64,000 bases of DNA from Cylicocyclus nassatus (lineage: Eukaryota > Nematoda > Chromadorea > Rhabditida > Strongylidae). Positions within the stretch are counted from its first letter, which is position 1, and each line of letters begins with the position of its first letter. Made by a program: the position numbers and the translations under genes. The stretch is taken from the NCBI GenBank assembly GCA_958299035.1, contig CATQJL010000326.1:2122232-2186231 (forward strand). The letters run 5' to 3'. The notes beneath the pieces are model-generated. The model ran no database searches, was not told the DNA's origin, and saw nothing but the letters and a program-made list of their open reading frames with translations. This document shows, in pieces, positions 1 to 12,300 of the stretch.

Positions 1-1065
1 GTAAAAGATTCCACGCCATGCAAAGTATTCACAAGTAATACCCGAAGTAGCCATCAAATAAAATAATCCTATCTGTAAAGAGGAGCAATGAATTGCACAA
101 TTATGCACATTAAATACGTGCAAACAAAATTGAAGTCAGTTTATGGATCAAGCATTCATGATAAGGCAAGCATTTATTTTCGGCAAAATCCTGGTTCACT
201 CCATGTCATTCCTTCCTGATTTTTGTAAAATAAAAATAATAACCATACTGCTTTGACTCCATAGGTCTTTGAATAAATCACAGAAGAAATAGCAATAAGC
301 AATGAGAAACCTGAGAATAACTGGTCAAAAACGATACAAATAGTCCCATTTCTGCTCTTGGAGTCCAGTACGCAGTAACATGGCCCACAAGAGGTACTGT
401 AGGAGCAACTGCCGCACCTTGTATTATCCTAAAGCCAGATGCGTTTATTCTATTTTACGGAGTTTTTTATACTCATCAAACACCCACTTCAAGATCAACG
501 TAGTATGAACATTCCAATCATATAAAGGGGGTACTAGAAGGGTTGTTAATGAAGAAACGATAATAGCAGCAAATATGGTCCATCTCATCCGTGAAAATCC
601 ACCCGTCAAGAGCATAATGACAAGCATAGAAAAATTTCCTAACGGATATGCCGAATAAAGTAAGCTCGATTCAATTGTGGAAAAGTGCATGACAGGCGAG
701 TGTGAAGGATTTCTGAACAATAAACTTACAAACTCGATATCATTAAGCAAACTTCACTGCACAAAAAATTCAGTGAGGTTATAAAACTCTCGTTTGTAAA
801 AAAAATTTCCATTGCTGTTCTTAAAGAACGCATTCAATCAGATCTACAGCTAGCTCTAAAATTTTCCTACCTGGAATAAAGTTCGTATGTATCCACTGTT
901 GAATTAACTTTGCACACAATTGCGAAATTAAAGGCAAAGCTACATGATAGACCTATGGCCGAGACGCTCGTTGCCAAGATGACTATGACATATCTCCATG
1001 CAGGAATCTCATCGATCTGTAAATATGAAAGCTGAAATTTTTCTCGTATTCTCTTATTTGCCACA
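1..1065 (-). CDS. SLC17-family (major facilitator) anion transporter, N-terminal part
   Basis: Minus-strand gene cut by the left window edge, so only the N-terminal half is present. Exons read from splice signals: 1065-871, 712-488, 428-311, all in phase. The translation starts with a first membrane helix (YVIVILATSVSAIGLSCSF), followed by an extracellular loop with an N-glycosylation site (NST), then a second and third helix with the TGGF..R..W loop typical of SLC17 transporters, then IIQG, a VPLVGH helix and W.PRAE.G. This order is that of SLC17 (sodium/phosphate, vesicular glutamate-like) carriers. The exon at 1065 begins after a splice acceptor and has no in-frame ATG, so a further 5' exon exists and was not found. 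A fourth exon may lie near 160-260 but its frame is not settled. The substrate cannot be told from this part. Confidence 0.75.
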
Positions 1066-1908
1066 CTAGATGCGACGAGGCTTCCGCAAAAGAGAACCTT
1101 TATTCCACAATTTTTTCCTTGATTTATGTTTGCATATCAAGCGACGTTATCTGCTTTGTGACAAATTTAGTTCCTTTAGTCGTCATTACCTGCTACTTGC
1201 TGCTCCACTCTCGTTTTTTACTATTTCTTTTTCATAAAATACCTTGCTTACACAGCCTCTTGAATGCATCCAGTTACCCATGCAGCCAACAACGCCATGC
1301 TAGCGCCATGTCGACGAGGACCGTCAAGGTGGGTTCGGCACGGCGCTAGCACGTGCTGGCACAACTCCGGCACATGGGCAAATGTGGACGCTGCCTTAGC
1401 AAAACAGCTGCAGAGTTTGTTGCGCGCGACCATTTTCGTGCCTGGAAGTGTCTGGCAGTATAACGGTACGGCCTACACCCGAAGAAATCTTATATAGGAG
1501 CAGGATCGAAGTACTGCTGTATCAGAAAATAACACGAGCAATGCTCAGTATGACTTCACTGAATTACTTAGACTAGGAACTAGCCAATAAAGTTTGAAGT
1601 TTTGTACGACCGAAAAGCAAGCCATGCAAATACCAGCTTATTCGAGACTTCGCACTTTTCTGCTCCTTAGATTATTAAAGGCCGTGGTGAATTAGACCAT
1701 TGCAGACACAGTAAAAAGACAACAACTGCTGCCGAAAGAAAACTGTTCACGTCACATCTGTAAAGCACAACGATTCCGTAAGCAAACGAGAAAAACGTGC
1801 AACAGCGTACACTTGAAGAAAATTTCATTAAATTCGGCAGAAACCCAGATTTTGCGAGCAGTGGAGATATCCCATTGTGCATGTTTTTACTAGAATTAAA
1901 TGGCAAAC

Positions 1909-2034
1909 CTCAAGTGCTGAGTCGTCTAGAAACTTGGTCTTCTCACAGTCAACGGACCCATCTTTTACATTTTCCGCAATCTCCTTGGTGCATCCCTCGT
2001 CAAGGTGCTCATGGGTTGAAGTGCCCATTTCCAT
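1909..2034 (-). CDS. possible isolated exon, hypothetical acidic peptide
   Basis: A 42-codon open segment starting MEMGTSTHEHLDEGC and ending at a plausible GAG|GT donor. The composition (Glu, Asp, Lys rich, two Cys) looks coding, but its phase does not join the SLC17 exon at 1065 and no partner exon was found. It may be the start of another minus-strand gene or chance. I do not recognise it. Confidence 0.2.
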
Positions 2035-4350
2035 TCAAACCTCCTAATAGGACATCTGAAATAGGCGCAACATAAATTCGCACTTTCATGCTGCGGTATG
2101 GAAGAATATACGATAGAAGTTCATTTAGATACGATTCAATAGAAAGGTCAGTAGTTTTTATAGTACCTGACTGCGATAGCAGAGGAGCTATTCATAGCTT
2201 CATCTGAAAATCCCAAGATAAGGAACAACTCTATGATCAGACACTTCGCTAGGAAAGACCGCAAAATGGAAGCGCTTTTGAAGTGAACAAAAATTATGCG
2301 CTTATTAGGGGCTTGACCATGAACTTCTGCGTATTGAGAAAATATTTTTTTTCAAGGACAGACGCTTTCTATGGGTGAACAATGACAGTTGCCACCGTAG
2401 ACGCTCAATCAAAAGATGACTGGCAGAAGTGCAACGAATGAAAAGGGCAATGCCAACAACACTTGAGGCCCTGATCGCAGACAGAAGAAATTAGTAAGTA
2501 AACAAGGAAAAAATACGTTCCTTCAGAGAATGATGTAATACATAGATTTTAGGTAAGCTCCACTCGATCCAAGCAAATGACCAGGTGGTGGACAAAAGGT
2601 GAATAAGTAAGGAGGGGAGCGGGCTATTCTGGTAATAGAACAGGCGCAAAAAATTCCTTTTCTAATATATAAACTGAAATCAGTTCGTTGCAAATCCAAA
2701 AATAAAAAAGGAGCATTGAATTCCGGAAAGCGAAATTAACAGCAAGGTGATATTCGGTCCTCCCCCCCTCCAAGCCACGACGAAAATCTCTATGACGGCC
2801 ATTACTACTCGTACATATATATTTATAGGTAATGAGCAGAGGAAACACACAATACAGAAAAAGATAGAGACACTAAGCGATATCATTGCGAGCAGACTCA
2901 AAAGTAACTGAAATTAATGAATATTCGCTCAAACCAGTTCAGGCACATCGTTCATTGATAACGCTATAACAAGGGCGTCAGCCACGCACTCCGAAAATTT
3001 TTTTGGTATGCTCCCTAAAATTTTCGCGGGCTCAGAACCCCGAAATTTCAGAAAAAAGGGGCGTGCCATCAGCCGCCCCAAGAAAAAAAATTTTTTTATA
3101 GGGCTAAAATGAATTTTTAAAAAATTTTAAAAATTATTCCAATTTTTTACAAGTGCAGACGAGTCATTTGCGCAATTTTGTAACCTACGTAAGTAACTTC
3201 CAAAAATTTCGCGACCCGTTCTCGGGAATCTCCGGAAGGGGGAAGGCGCCCCTCCCCTCCCACCCCTTCCTCCCCTCGGTACGCCACTGCTCTGAATAGA
3301 TAGAACACCTTTTTCCAGCTCTAACTCCAACTTTCCATCTACATCAAATGCTAACGAAAGTGTATTATTTTATTCAACAAGTTATAATAGGTAACTTAAG
3401 ACATATAGAATTATCGCAAACCATGAACCATAGCTTTCAAAGAGATGCTTTTAAGTATTTCTGGGAGTATTTCGAAAGAATAAGTTTTCAGATGAATACG
3501 TATTCCTGAAGCAATGGAGAAAAACGTGTGTAGCTCTACTTTTTCTTGAGCAAGGAGTGGAAAAAATGTGCAAACGATAGATGCTGTTCTCACTCTGAGT
3601 AATGATAAGAAAGAGGCTAAACGAACATTGCTGCTCACTCCAGCAACTGACGGCAAAATGAAAAACTAGTAAGAGGAGTATCGAAAAAAATTGAAGGATT
3701 TGATTTTTGAAGAACAAATGCTTAACGCAATATGTTTAGTCCAACAATAACAAGTTAACGTAAAATTGGACAATTGTTGTAGCTCACAAACTATTTGCAA
3801 GAAGAACAAGAGTCTTGGTTATAAAACGGCAAACACTAAATATTTCTGAGGTAGAATTACAAGTAGCGAAAAAACATCATATTATGCTCTCGGCTCCCAC
3901 AATTAATTGACTCGGTATAATTGCTCAACCAAAATCAAATGGTGGACCCACATTCCGAGGACATACATCCAATAGTTAGGACCGAAGAATTTTCACTGTA
4001 CCACACTAGCAATGCTGCCTCACCAGCAAAATCACAAATGACCCTTGCAAAAGACTTTTCTGACTTTGATGATTGGTATGCTTGTTGGAAGCCATTACTG
4101 TCGATTTCTAAAACAGTGCGAATCAGGAGGACAGTATGAAAATATTCTTCGACGAAAACGCAGATGGTTTCAGCCATCTGTTAGCTAGATGTGTTGTGGA
4201 AGCGTTTTAGAAAAGAAATCAGGTTGAGATGCTTGGGTGTTTATGAGGAAGTGCGAAAATTCACCAAAGGAGCACCCTGGATTTGGAAAAAGATGGCTGA
4301 TCTTATCTCATCTCGCTCCATAAAGATGAGGTGAGCGGATAATTGTTAAT
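2035..4350. other. no recognisable gene; low-complexity stretch
   Basis: I see no supported exon here. The stretch 2990-3290 is made of A/T homopolymer runs flanked by C-rich and G-rich runs, and ends in GGTACGCCACTGC. The complement, GCAGTGGCGTACC, resembles the ends of nonautonomous DNA transposons, but no matching left end was found. Confidence 0.4.
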
Positions 4351-4354
4351 ATTA

Positions 4355-5030
4355 TTCGATCCGAAAGTTCTGTCATTTGATTTTCAAAAATTTGTAACTT
4401 TGCGCTACTTCAACGGATTTGCTTGCTTGTAATTTGTTCAAAAAGAATGAGTCTCTCACTTTCAAATACTGCCTTTGGAGCTTCCGTTTCACACTGTAGA
4501 GATATATATATGGTAAAATAAGACCATATATAAGCCTTGACCATTTTAAGTTAGTCACCAAAAATCTGGAACGCTGCAGAAAAATCTGAAATCGTCTGCA
4601 CATGAGTTCTTTGGCCTACGCTTTGCAACTGCGAAAAGTTTGTGCTGTTTGGATGTCTCTGTGAGAATATGATTTTTGAGAAAAGTGACAAGTTGATTAA
4701 TTTGCGTTTTCTATAGTAAACTCGAAAATCATGACTTCTCACAAAGATGTAACAGCACAAACTTTTCACAGCTTTAAGGGTAGGCCGACTTATTTGCAGA
4801 CAATTTCAGATTTTTCTGCAGCGTGTCAGATTTTTGGTGACCTAACTCAGAATGGTCAAAGCTTACATGATCTTACTTTTCAACTTTTATTTCTGCACTC
4901 AGTGTGAAACAGAACTCAACAAGACTGTATTTAAAGCGAAGGACTTATTCTTCCTAATAAAATTACAAACAAACAAATCCGTTGAGATAGCGCAAAGTAA
5001 CGACAGAACCTTCGGAGCGACCTAATAATT
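4355..5030. mobile_element. foldback (long palindromic) element, about 0.67 kb
   Basis: The two halves are imperfect reverse complements along nearly the whole length. The outer arms read TCCGAA(A/G)GTTCTGTC at the left end and its complement at the right end. Inner pairs include GCTGCAGAAAAATCTGAAAT with its complement near 4805, and AAAGTTTGTGCTGTT with AACAGCACAAACTTT around the centre (about 4640-4770). Flanks carry ATTATT on both sides. No coding capacity. A nonautonomous inverted-repeat transposon is the likely origin. Confidence 0.75.
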
Positions 5031-5200
5031 CTACCTCGGTTTTTTGCGAAAACAACCACTCGAAAGGGATTGTTTGATCAAAACACAATCAGGATAAGGT
5101 ATACAATACGATTGTAAGATTGATAGCGAAAGCGAAGCGATGTGATCACATCCTTTTCGGCGTTATCCGGTGCAACGCCTTAACTGATCACTTTCACCTA

Positions 5201-8200
5201 ATGCGTTCTCTTATACTTCTCGTCTACTTCAGCACAAGTAAGAAATGTTGTTGCATGTTAATTCACTACAAAAAACTTCAGATTTTTTAGCCTACATCTC
5301 AGCAATTTTCAGTAGAAAAAACTGAGTATAGATAATAAATGCAGGGACCATTTAAGAAGGAAAACACCTAATTTTAGGTGCATCAGCCTACGACTACTAC
5401 GGTGTACCTTTGGGTAAACTCCGCAATGCTTCTTATGCGCTTGATGGTAACGTTTACTTAGTCAACAGCACACATCTACAACTCGTAGACTTCACAATGA
5501 AAAGGCTCATTGGTAAGTTTATCTCTTGACCTTAGACAGTCTGTGCAAAATTTTACTCCTGCAAAAAAAACCGGATTCAAACTTGTGCAAGTGATGTTTC
5601 CTTTCGTAAAAATTTGCAGTATTTGAGCAGACAAATATGATGCACTTCAGATCGAACACCACTAAATTTCGTATTCGAAAACAGCAAAACACAAAACCGA
5701 TCACCGCGAATTCTTGAATACAGAATTTCCAATGAGGGGGACTGGCTACGTGCATAGTGAGTGTTAACAAGTTTTTGATTTGCTTTATTCCTTACAGATT
5801 GGACATTACTGAATATTGATGCAGTGCTGTAGTGTGCTTCATCGCCGCTCTTTACGCGCAAAAGTTGTCGTCAACGTATTGCACTAACTGCCGTTAAAAT
5901 CATCATGAAATTCCACCTAACCTTTACTAAATCTACAGCCAACTTCCATTTATGGTTCAACCAAAGCATCCATTTGGTGCCTGTCACAACGATAGCTGAA
6001 CTCCAAATTTTTCCTTTTTTGCTTGCATACGATAGTTTTAAGAAACTTGAAGTGATCAAATTAAGCCCCAGAGGGTGTCTTCTTTTACGTGATGCAGGAT
6101 GCTGTGACTTTTGGGGTGGGGAAGGGGGGGGGGGGGGAGGGGGCGCAAAAGCCGCAAAATCCCGTGTCACGATTTGAAAAGCAGCTGTGCCACAGACAAA
6201 GCCGTTCTTTTTAAAATAAGCATGCAAAATGCCAAGTCTCCTCTTTAGAAGACGTTTTCGGAAATGCTTAACTCCTAAAATAATGCTGATTTCCTTTTCC
6301 AGTTAGAGGTACACGAGAGGGATGATTGGCACAAGAATTTTTGCACGATAAGGCTTTACGAAACAGTGAATAGGTATTCTTCACAATGTGGACGATTTTT
6401 CCCTAGGCTGTGACGATAATGATTGACAATGTTTTGAGTGAAAATGCAAGCTTTCAATGATTATGACCTCCAGCTCTTGAAGACCCTCAACCACTAACCG
6501 GTTCTAACCATTGGTATATGTCATTACCAGTATGAATACAAAGATGCAAAAGTTCCGCTCACTCTTTGTTCTTGTCATAATCGGATTGCCTACTCGAGTA
6601 GGGGAGAGGGTGTTGAGAAACGCTTCAAACTGATTAAGTAGCGTGAGATGCAAATTTTGGCTTCAGCATATAAGGCTCCTTTTTTTGAAGCTAAGCCCGC
6701 CCCCACCGGATACAGAAAACAAGCCTCCCTGCGAATAGATCTACACTGTTATGGAAGTCCGCCTATAGATAAGACCGTTAAAACCGCGCATTCTGATTCT
6801 CTACAAAGCAAACTTATCCTTTTCGTAGCTGACGTCATATTTTATTTCGGATTTTGCTAATTTTGAAGCTTTCTTGGGAACTACTGACGAGGGGCACCAA
6901 GTTGCACTTCCGGTATAGTTCCAAGCCCCGACCGGATAGTGTGTAAAACATAAAGCAATGGAATTTTTATGTTTTTATCTAGCTTTTAGCAAGTACTTTT
7001 TACTACTAAAAACACACAGTCCTGTTATCCATTGGTATGACTTTTTTTGGAGAAAAAATGCGCTTTTATATGCTAGTTTACAGGGCCTTGGATAAAACCA
7101 GCAGACAGTCGTGTATCCCACAGTGTTCCGCGTCTTAATTACACTTTCGTAAAAAGCCGATAAGAACAGTCTCTGCAAAAGAGATGTCAGGGTGTCAGGG
7201 GAACGTACTGAAAACCATTTGCTGCTCTAGGACCCTTATCGGTAGACTAATGAACAGACCATAGTGTGCACTGCTGCATAATCGGTCTAAGTATTCCGTT
7301 GAAGTGGAGAACGACAGTGGAGTGTATTTAGCAAGCAGGTGGCATCGAAACGTCGTTCCCCATGTTGCTAAGAACTACTTTTACCCATGAGCATTTTTCT
7401 GAACAATATGAATACGATTAGTCTTGGAAGAGCGCAACTTTCTACCATTGATCCTGCATGCTACAAAAACAGATATAACAAGAATCAAGGTGAAAGAAAG
7501 TGCATGCTGCAAAACATCGAAACAGAATGAAATCAATCAAAATTCGACATAATTGCATAAAGAGAAAGGTAAGATTGAGAAACACATGGCCTTCAAATGA
7601 CGTACATTGAATTCGACCTTTCATTAGAATACTACCCAACAGGTTCTATGTTATTGAAGTGTTTCAGCGAAAAGGAATTACGAGATGGAGTGAATAACAA
7701 AAGAATCATAGTGGAGATACCAGGAAGTGCATCTGAATGGGATATCTTTGGAATATGGAGCGACACAGAAGTGAGTTCCTAGATTCCCATGTTCAAGTGA
7801 CACCTACAGGGTGTCCCAAAATAATGTGCACACTGTTTGATTTTGAATAACTCTCTTATTATGAGGTCTTTCGAGAAGCTGTAAGCGCCATTTTGTAGAG
7901 CTGGCTTCAACTTAGATTTACAGTATAGAGCGAATCACAGACCGCTCTTCATTACTGTAGGATTACGGTAGAAACTTGGAAGATATGGTGTCACTGTGGA
8001 AAAAGCTGCCATTTCAAAAATTTTCAGAAACATGTGAAAACTTGTGTAATAAGGTTTTTAGAGACGCTGAGTTTAATACTCAACTATTCTCAAGATTGCG
8101 AAGCTTTCTAAACGGTATAACCGCACTTTTTAAGAACATTGAGAAAATGGCCGCTACTGCTTACCTCGCATAACTCTTCAGCGAAGCATCATAATAAGTT

Positions 8201-8859
8201 GAGAACTTTACAGTTAGAATCAGAAACTCTAATTGGCCTAGTGTTAAAGTTTTCAGGCTATTTTGATTCCTTTCTGAGGCAAAATATGGCCTTTCATGGC
8301 CCAAAACCCTCTTCCAAGTTTCTACCGTAATCCTACAGTAATGGAGAGCAGTCGGCGATTCTCTCTATACTGCAAATCTAAGTTGAAGCCAGCTCTACAA
8401 AACGGCTCTTACCGCTTCTCGAAAGACCTCATAATAAGAGAGTTATTCTAAATCAAACAGTGTGCACATTATTTTGGGACACCCTGTATATTCCGCTTCA
8501 AACCATCATCTGGGTGTCTAGATTCGGACATTATATTAGAAAGCGGAGGTGACTTTACAAAAGGGACTTTTCAGCCAGAAATGTTATGGGGCCCCGTATT
8601 CACGCGTCTTCAGCCGCGACGCGATTTGAAATTACTCCAACTGTTTATAACTCATTGTAAGGGTCTACATATACGGAAAATAGGGCATTTTATCAGCCTA
8701 CGAAAGCTATACATGCCTTGCATATGGAGGCTGCCAGTAATAAGTTTGAAGATATCTAGCAAATTTCCAGATCGCGTGACGACTGACATCGCTTGGGGTA
8801 TCCCACGGCCTAACAGTCACAGTTTGGAAAATAGTGGATTAGTGGGTAACATTCGCTGA
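5201..8859 (+). CDS. secreted DM13-domain protein (first of two in the window)
   Basis: Exon 1 (5201-5237) starts with ATG and encodes a signal peptide (MRSLILLVYFSTSASA). Exon 2 (5378-5512) continues in phase with YYGVPLGKLRNASYALDGN and VYLVNSTHLQLVDF, which fits the DM13 pattern G..L.....Y...G.VY.V...TL.L..F. Exon 3 (7628-7770) joins in phase and gives KRIIVEIPGSASEWDIFGIW, matching the DM13 C-terminal strand pair (LP.....DI.W.SV). A fourth in-phase exon starts at 8575 after TTTTCAG; it contains MLWGPVFTRLQPRRD and either runs to a stop at 8857-8859 or is spliced again near 8657. DM13 domains are thought to act in extracellular redox or adhesion; the Cys usual in the WC position is absent. 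A palindromic MITE (7805-8488) sits in intron 3. It converges on trehalase. Confidence 0.65.
6123..6141 (+). repeat. poly-G tract
   Basis: A run of about 14 G followed by AGGGGG inside intron 2 of the DM13 gene. Simple low-complexity sequence, with G-quadruplex potential on the plus strand. Confidence 0.8.
7805..8488. mobile_element. palindromic mariner-type MITE, copy 1
   Basis: Bounded by TA dinucleotides with terminal inverted repeats CAGGGTGTCCCAAAA and its exact complement. The arms stay complementary far inward (for example TGTAGAGCTGGCTTCAACTT and the pair CTGTAGGATTACGGTAGAAA / complement near 8320). Length about 680 bp, no intact ORF. The TA target and TIR indicate a Tc1/mariner-mobilised nonautonomous element. 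Related copies are at 10754, 36576 and, decayed, at 59774. Confidence 0.9.
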
Positions 8860-9393
8860 AATTATTATTATCCTAAACGGATGCACATTAGCTTTGGCCG
8901 TCCCACAAACACTCACTAAGCTCACCACGTTTAGTAACCACTTCAATAAAACGTGAACGCATGACAGAAAAAGAATCTTCGCATTGGTGTGGAATACATC
9001 GATGTGGTCAACAATCAAAAACAAGAGATTATCATGATATGGAGTTATTTATCAAGCAGTTGTTGTTGCAAACGAGAACGCACATTTGTATCAGATTGAA
9101 ATGACAATATAACCACCGGCAAATCCATCTTGAGGTTTTTATCCATCATATTTGAACAAGAAGAGAGAAGTAAGAAAATAAGTTTGACTGCTTTTCAATA
9201 TTTTTTATAAAAAATAAACTTGGCAAAAAAACATTGGCGAAAAAAAGCAACATATCGCATTAAGACATGAACAAAATTGATATGCGCCAGCATGCAAAAA
9301 AGACCCGGAATTTTCTAGACAAAGGTTCACAGTCCCGTAGAAAGATCACATCAGAAAATACAATAACTGATAAGCAAAACCTGTGGAGAAAAA
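8860..9393. other. intergenic region between convergent genes
   Basis: Lies between the 3' ends of the DM13 gene (+) and trehalase (-). It is AT-rich with A runs and several candidate poly(A) signals (AATAAA near 8945, AAAAATAAAC near 9210). No further gene seen. Confidence 0.4.
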
Positions 9394-12300
9394 CTACTCG
9401 CTACTATCACTGTCCTCTAGAAGACGTCGAGATGATGGCTCTCGCACATACACCACCTTGTCACGAACGAGGCTTACATATCCGAAATGCCCACAAATGG
9501 CAAACCTAAAATATGCATCCCTTGAAATGCATAGGGGAAAAGCAAACACATACCATGCTGCTAAAATTAGCAAGACTACGATAGCTAAGATGACAATCCA
9601 TGAGTGTCCGGATTTTTGGAGCAAAGATAGTCCTACAATGCTGACGGAATAGATGAAGTAATCATTGTGAAGAGAATAAGCAACCTGTTGTGCGTACGAA
9701 ACCATCTTGAACGTTCATCATGTTGATGAGGTCCATTACGACTCCGTTAGTCCATCCAAAACCTTCCTGAACTATATACTCTCCCCCATCGCCGGGTTTG
9801 CCTTGTGAGCTGCGAGCGTCATATTTTTCCCAGAGACCGGCTGGCTAAATGATACTTTTGAATAAGGCGACATCTCCATTGGCAGGCAGACAAAGATTTA
9901 CCGACCACGCCTTCTTGTGGATTGAATAAGCCATTGTAGACGGTAGCGATGAATTTCTCAGCTTCCTCCATAGCTTTCTGAAGACAAAAGTATCCGACCA
10001 TTCAACTGAAACGGTAACCACCCACCTGCTTCAAACCAGGATGTTGCGATGACAATAGACTGTGAATGAAAAGATGCTGTGTCGGAGCCCAAACATTCGG
10101 GAAATCCCATTGTTCGAATGACTCCACCGGCAGAGTGGCGGGAATCCCACCTACAACATACAAAATCGAAGAAATTCTTGACGAAATAGACTTCCAACCT
10201 GGGTACTTGAAAACATCCTCCTTTTCAAGATAACCGAGTACGCGCCCCGCATAAGCTTGCATCTCTGGCAGTAAAAGCGGGAACACATTCGATGGATAAA
10301 ACGCCTTCCTGAACATTGAAATAAACATTGAACAAGAAAGCATGAAGGTTCTTCACCTTTGCTCCTTCAGCAGCAGATCGTAATCAAACCATACCCCTTC
10401 GTCTTCGTTCCATGAAAGACTTTGTATATCCGATAGCAACGCGCGATATTTTTCTTTATACCAATCAGACATGCTGAAAATCCAAGTAAAATGACTTTTC
10501 TCTCCCAGTCCAGATACCAGGTCCGTAGGGAAATGATGTCGCGTTTCAGATTACAGCGACAGTAAGGAGCCTATCACGTATGGGATAGCCTTTAATAAAG
10601 CAAAGCTTCAAAATGTGCATAATCTGCAAGTTTCGGAAAAAACAGAGCAAACAGGAATGATTGCCAAAATCGATCTTCTCTCAAAAAAATTTCACAAACC
10701 TCTCACTTGCTAGAACAATACACATAATTACACAAACACAACATACGTCACTCTACAGGGTGTCCCAAAAGTATGTGTCGAACGTTTGATCGTTAATATC
10801 TCTCTTCCCAAGAAGTCTTTTGCCTTGCTTCAAGTACCATTTTGTAGAGCTAGCTTCAACTTAGGCCCGTATGCACGTACATCCCCGCGGGGAGGGGATG
10901 TGCGCTTAACCATTGAAATGATCCCCGCTGGGGATCCCTTCCCCTCCCCGCGCGAACCCCCGTATGCACAAAGACAATATCGGACAAGGGATCCCCTGTG
11001 GGGAGGGGAAGTGAACCCTCTTATGCACAAGAGGGGATCAAGCGGGGAAATCACCTTGCTTTCAAATTTTCTATGAAAAACTCTTTCTTATTTCATATTT
11101 TGACTGCAACTCATCTTCATCTCCTCACTTTCATTAATTTAGGGTTGCGGAATGCGCGTATGGAGTGATTGCGCTCGGGGCACTAAAAATGATTTTTTTA
11201 CTCCCATTATGTTCATGCTTTCTTGGATGCTGCCCACTTTCGCTCATGCTGCTCCATTTCAGCGTAAAAATGTTGAACTGTAGAAGTTGATGTGTCTCTG
11301 CAAGGGAATGGGTAGAAGACGTTAGGCTGCCGAAAAGGGGGAGGGGGGTGCCGCGCGGACGCTCAAAGCAGTATTCTAACACATAACAGAAGCTGCAAAT
11401 TGTGCCAGCTCTCCATAAACGCTGTAGCTATCAGCTGCATATCGTCCTTTATCCCAGGGGAATGATCCCCAGCAGCCATCCCTGCTATGCACAAGGGGAA
11501 CGCTGGGGAGGGGATCACTCCCCAAGGGATTTCTACTCAGAAATAGGCAAATATGCTACTTTCTAGATTTTTTCAAGGCAGCTTATGTTAAAATAACAAG
11601 ATAATGGCAATATGTCATGAAATATGAAAGTGACAATGTGTTTACTCAGCCTATATAGTTAAAACTATTATGTTATATGAAAAATGCGCAAATTTCCTGA
11701 ATGATCAAGAACTCCTACAAATAATCGAAATTGGCAGCTATTGTTGCTCGGATATCTTCTCAAGAGGCAAATATAGAAAAGAAAGACAAATTGCAAGCCA
11801 CAGGTCGCTGAGAGAAGAACCCGGCTTTCAAAGAAAATCCTCCATCAAAATGAACGAAATGCTTGGTAATGACTAAGCAGAACCAGAATATCCGCGTCTC
11901 TGGCATGATCTACACCATCGAACCCCTACTTCGTTGCAGGGGATGTCGATCCCCTCCCCCGCGTTACTGAGTTGAATTCGCGCATACGGGGTTCGAGTGG
12001 GGGAAGGGAAGGGATCCCCTCCCCCATTCGAACCCCGTATGCACTGGGGTTCGCTCGATCAATACCTCTGAAACCATTCACACCATCCCCGCTTAGGTGC
12101 AGGGGAGGGGATCGCTCCCCTCCCCTCTGTCATGGCGGGCTTCGGCGGAGGGGATCGTTCCCCTGGGGATCCAGCTCCCCTCCCCTCCCCAGCGGGGACG
12201 TACGTGCATACGGGCCTTAGATTTGCATTATAGAACGAATCACTCATTCCTCTTCATTACTGTAGGATTACGGTAGAAACTTCAAAGAGGGTTTTAAGCA

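Noticed and set aside
2624..2901. Hydrophobic minus-strand ORFs (SLSVSIFFCIVCFLCSLP...)
   Set aside because: Overlapping frames are both open, with no acceptor/donor pair joining a known gene; composition effect.
7084..7148. Extra exon of the first DM13 gene (GPWIKPADS...)
   Set aside because: It could join exon 2 in phase, but the direct join of exon 2 to 7628 keeps the DM13 pattern and matches the paralogue's exon structure.
10786..12247. Several ORFs on both strands
   Set aside because: All lie in the Harbinger-type element's GC-rich ends and have low-complexity translations.
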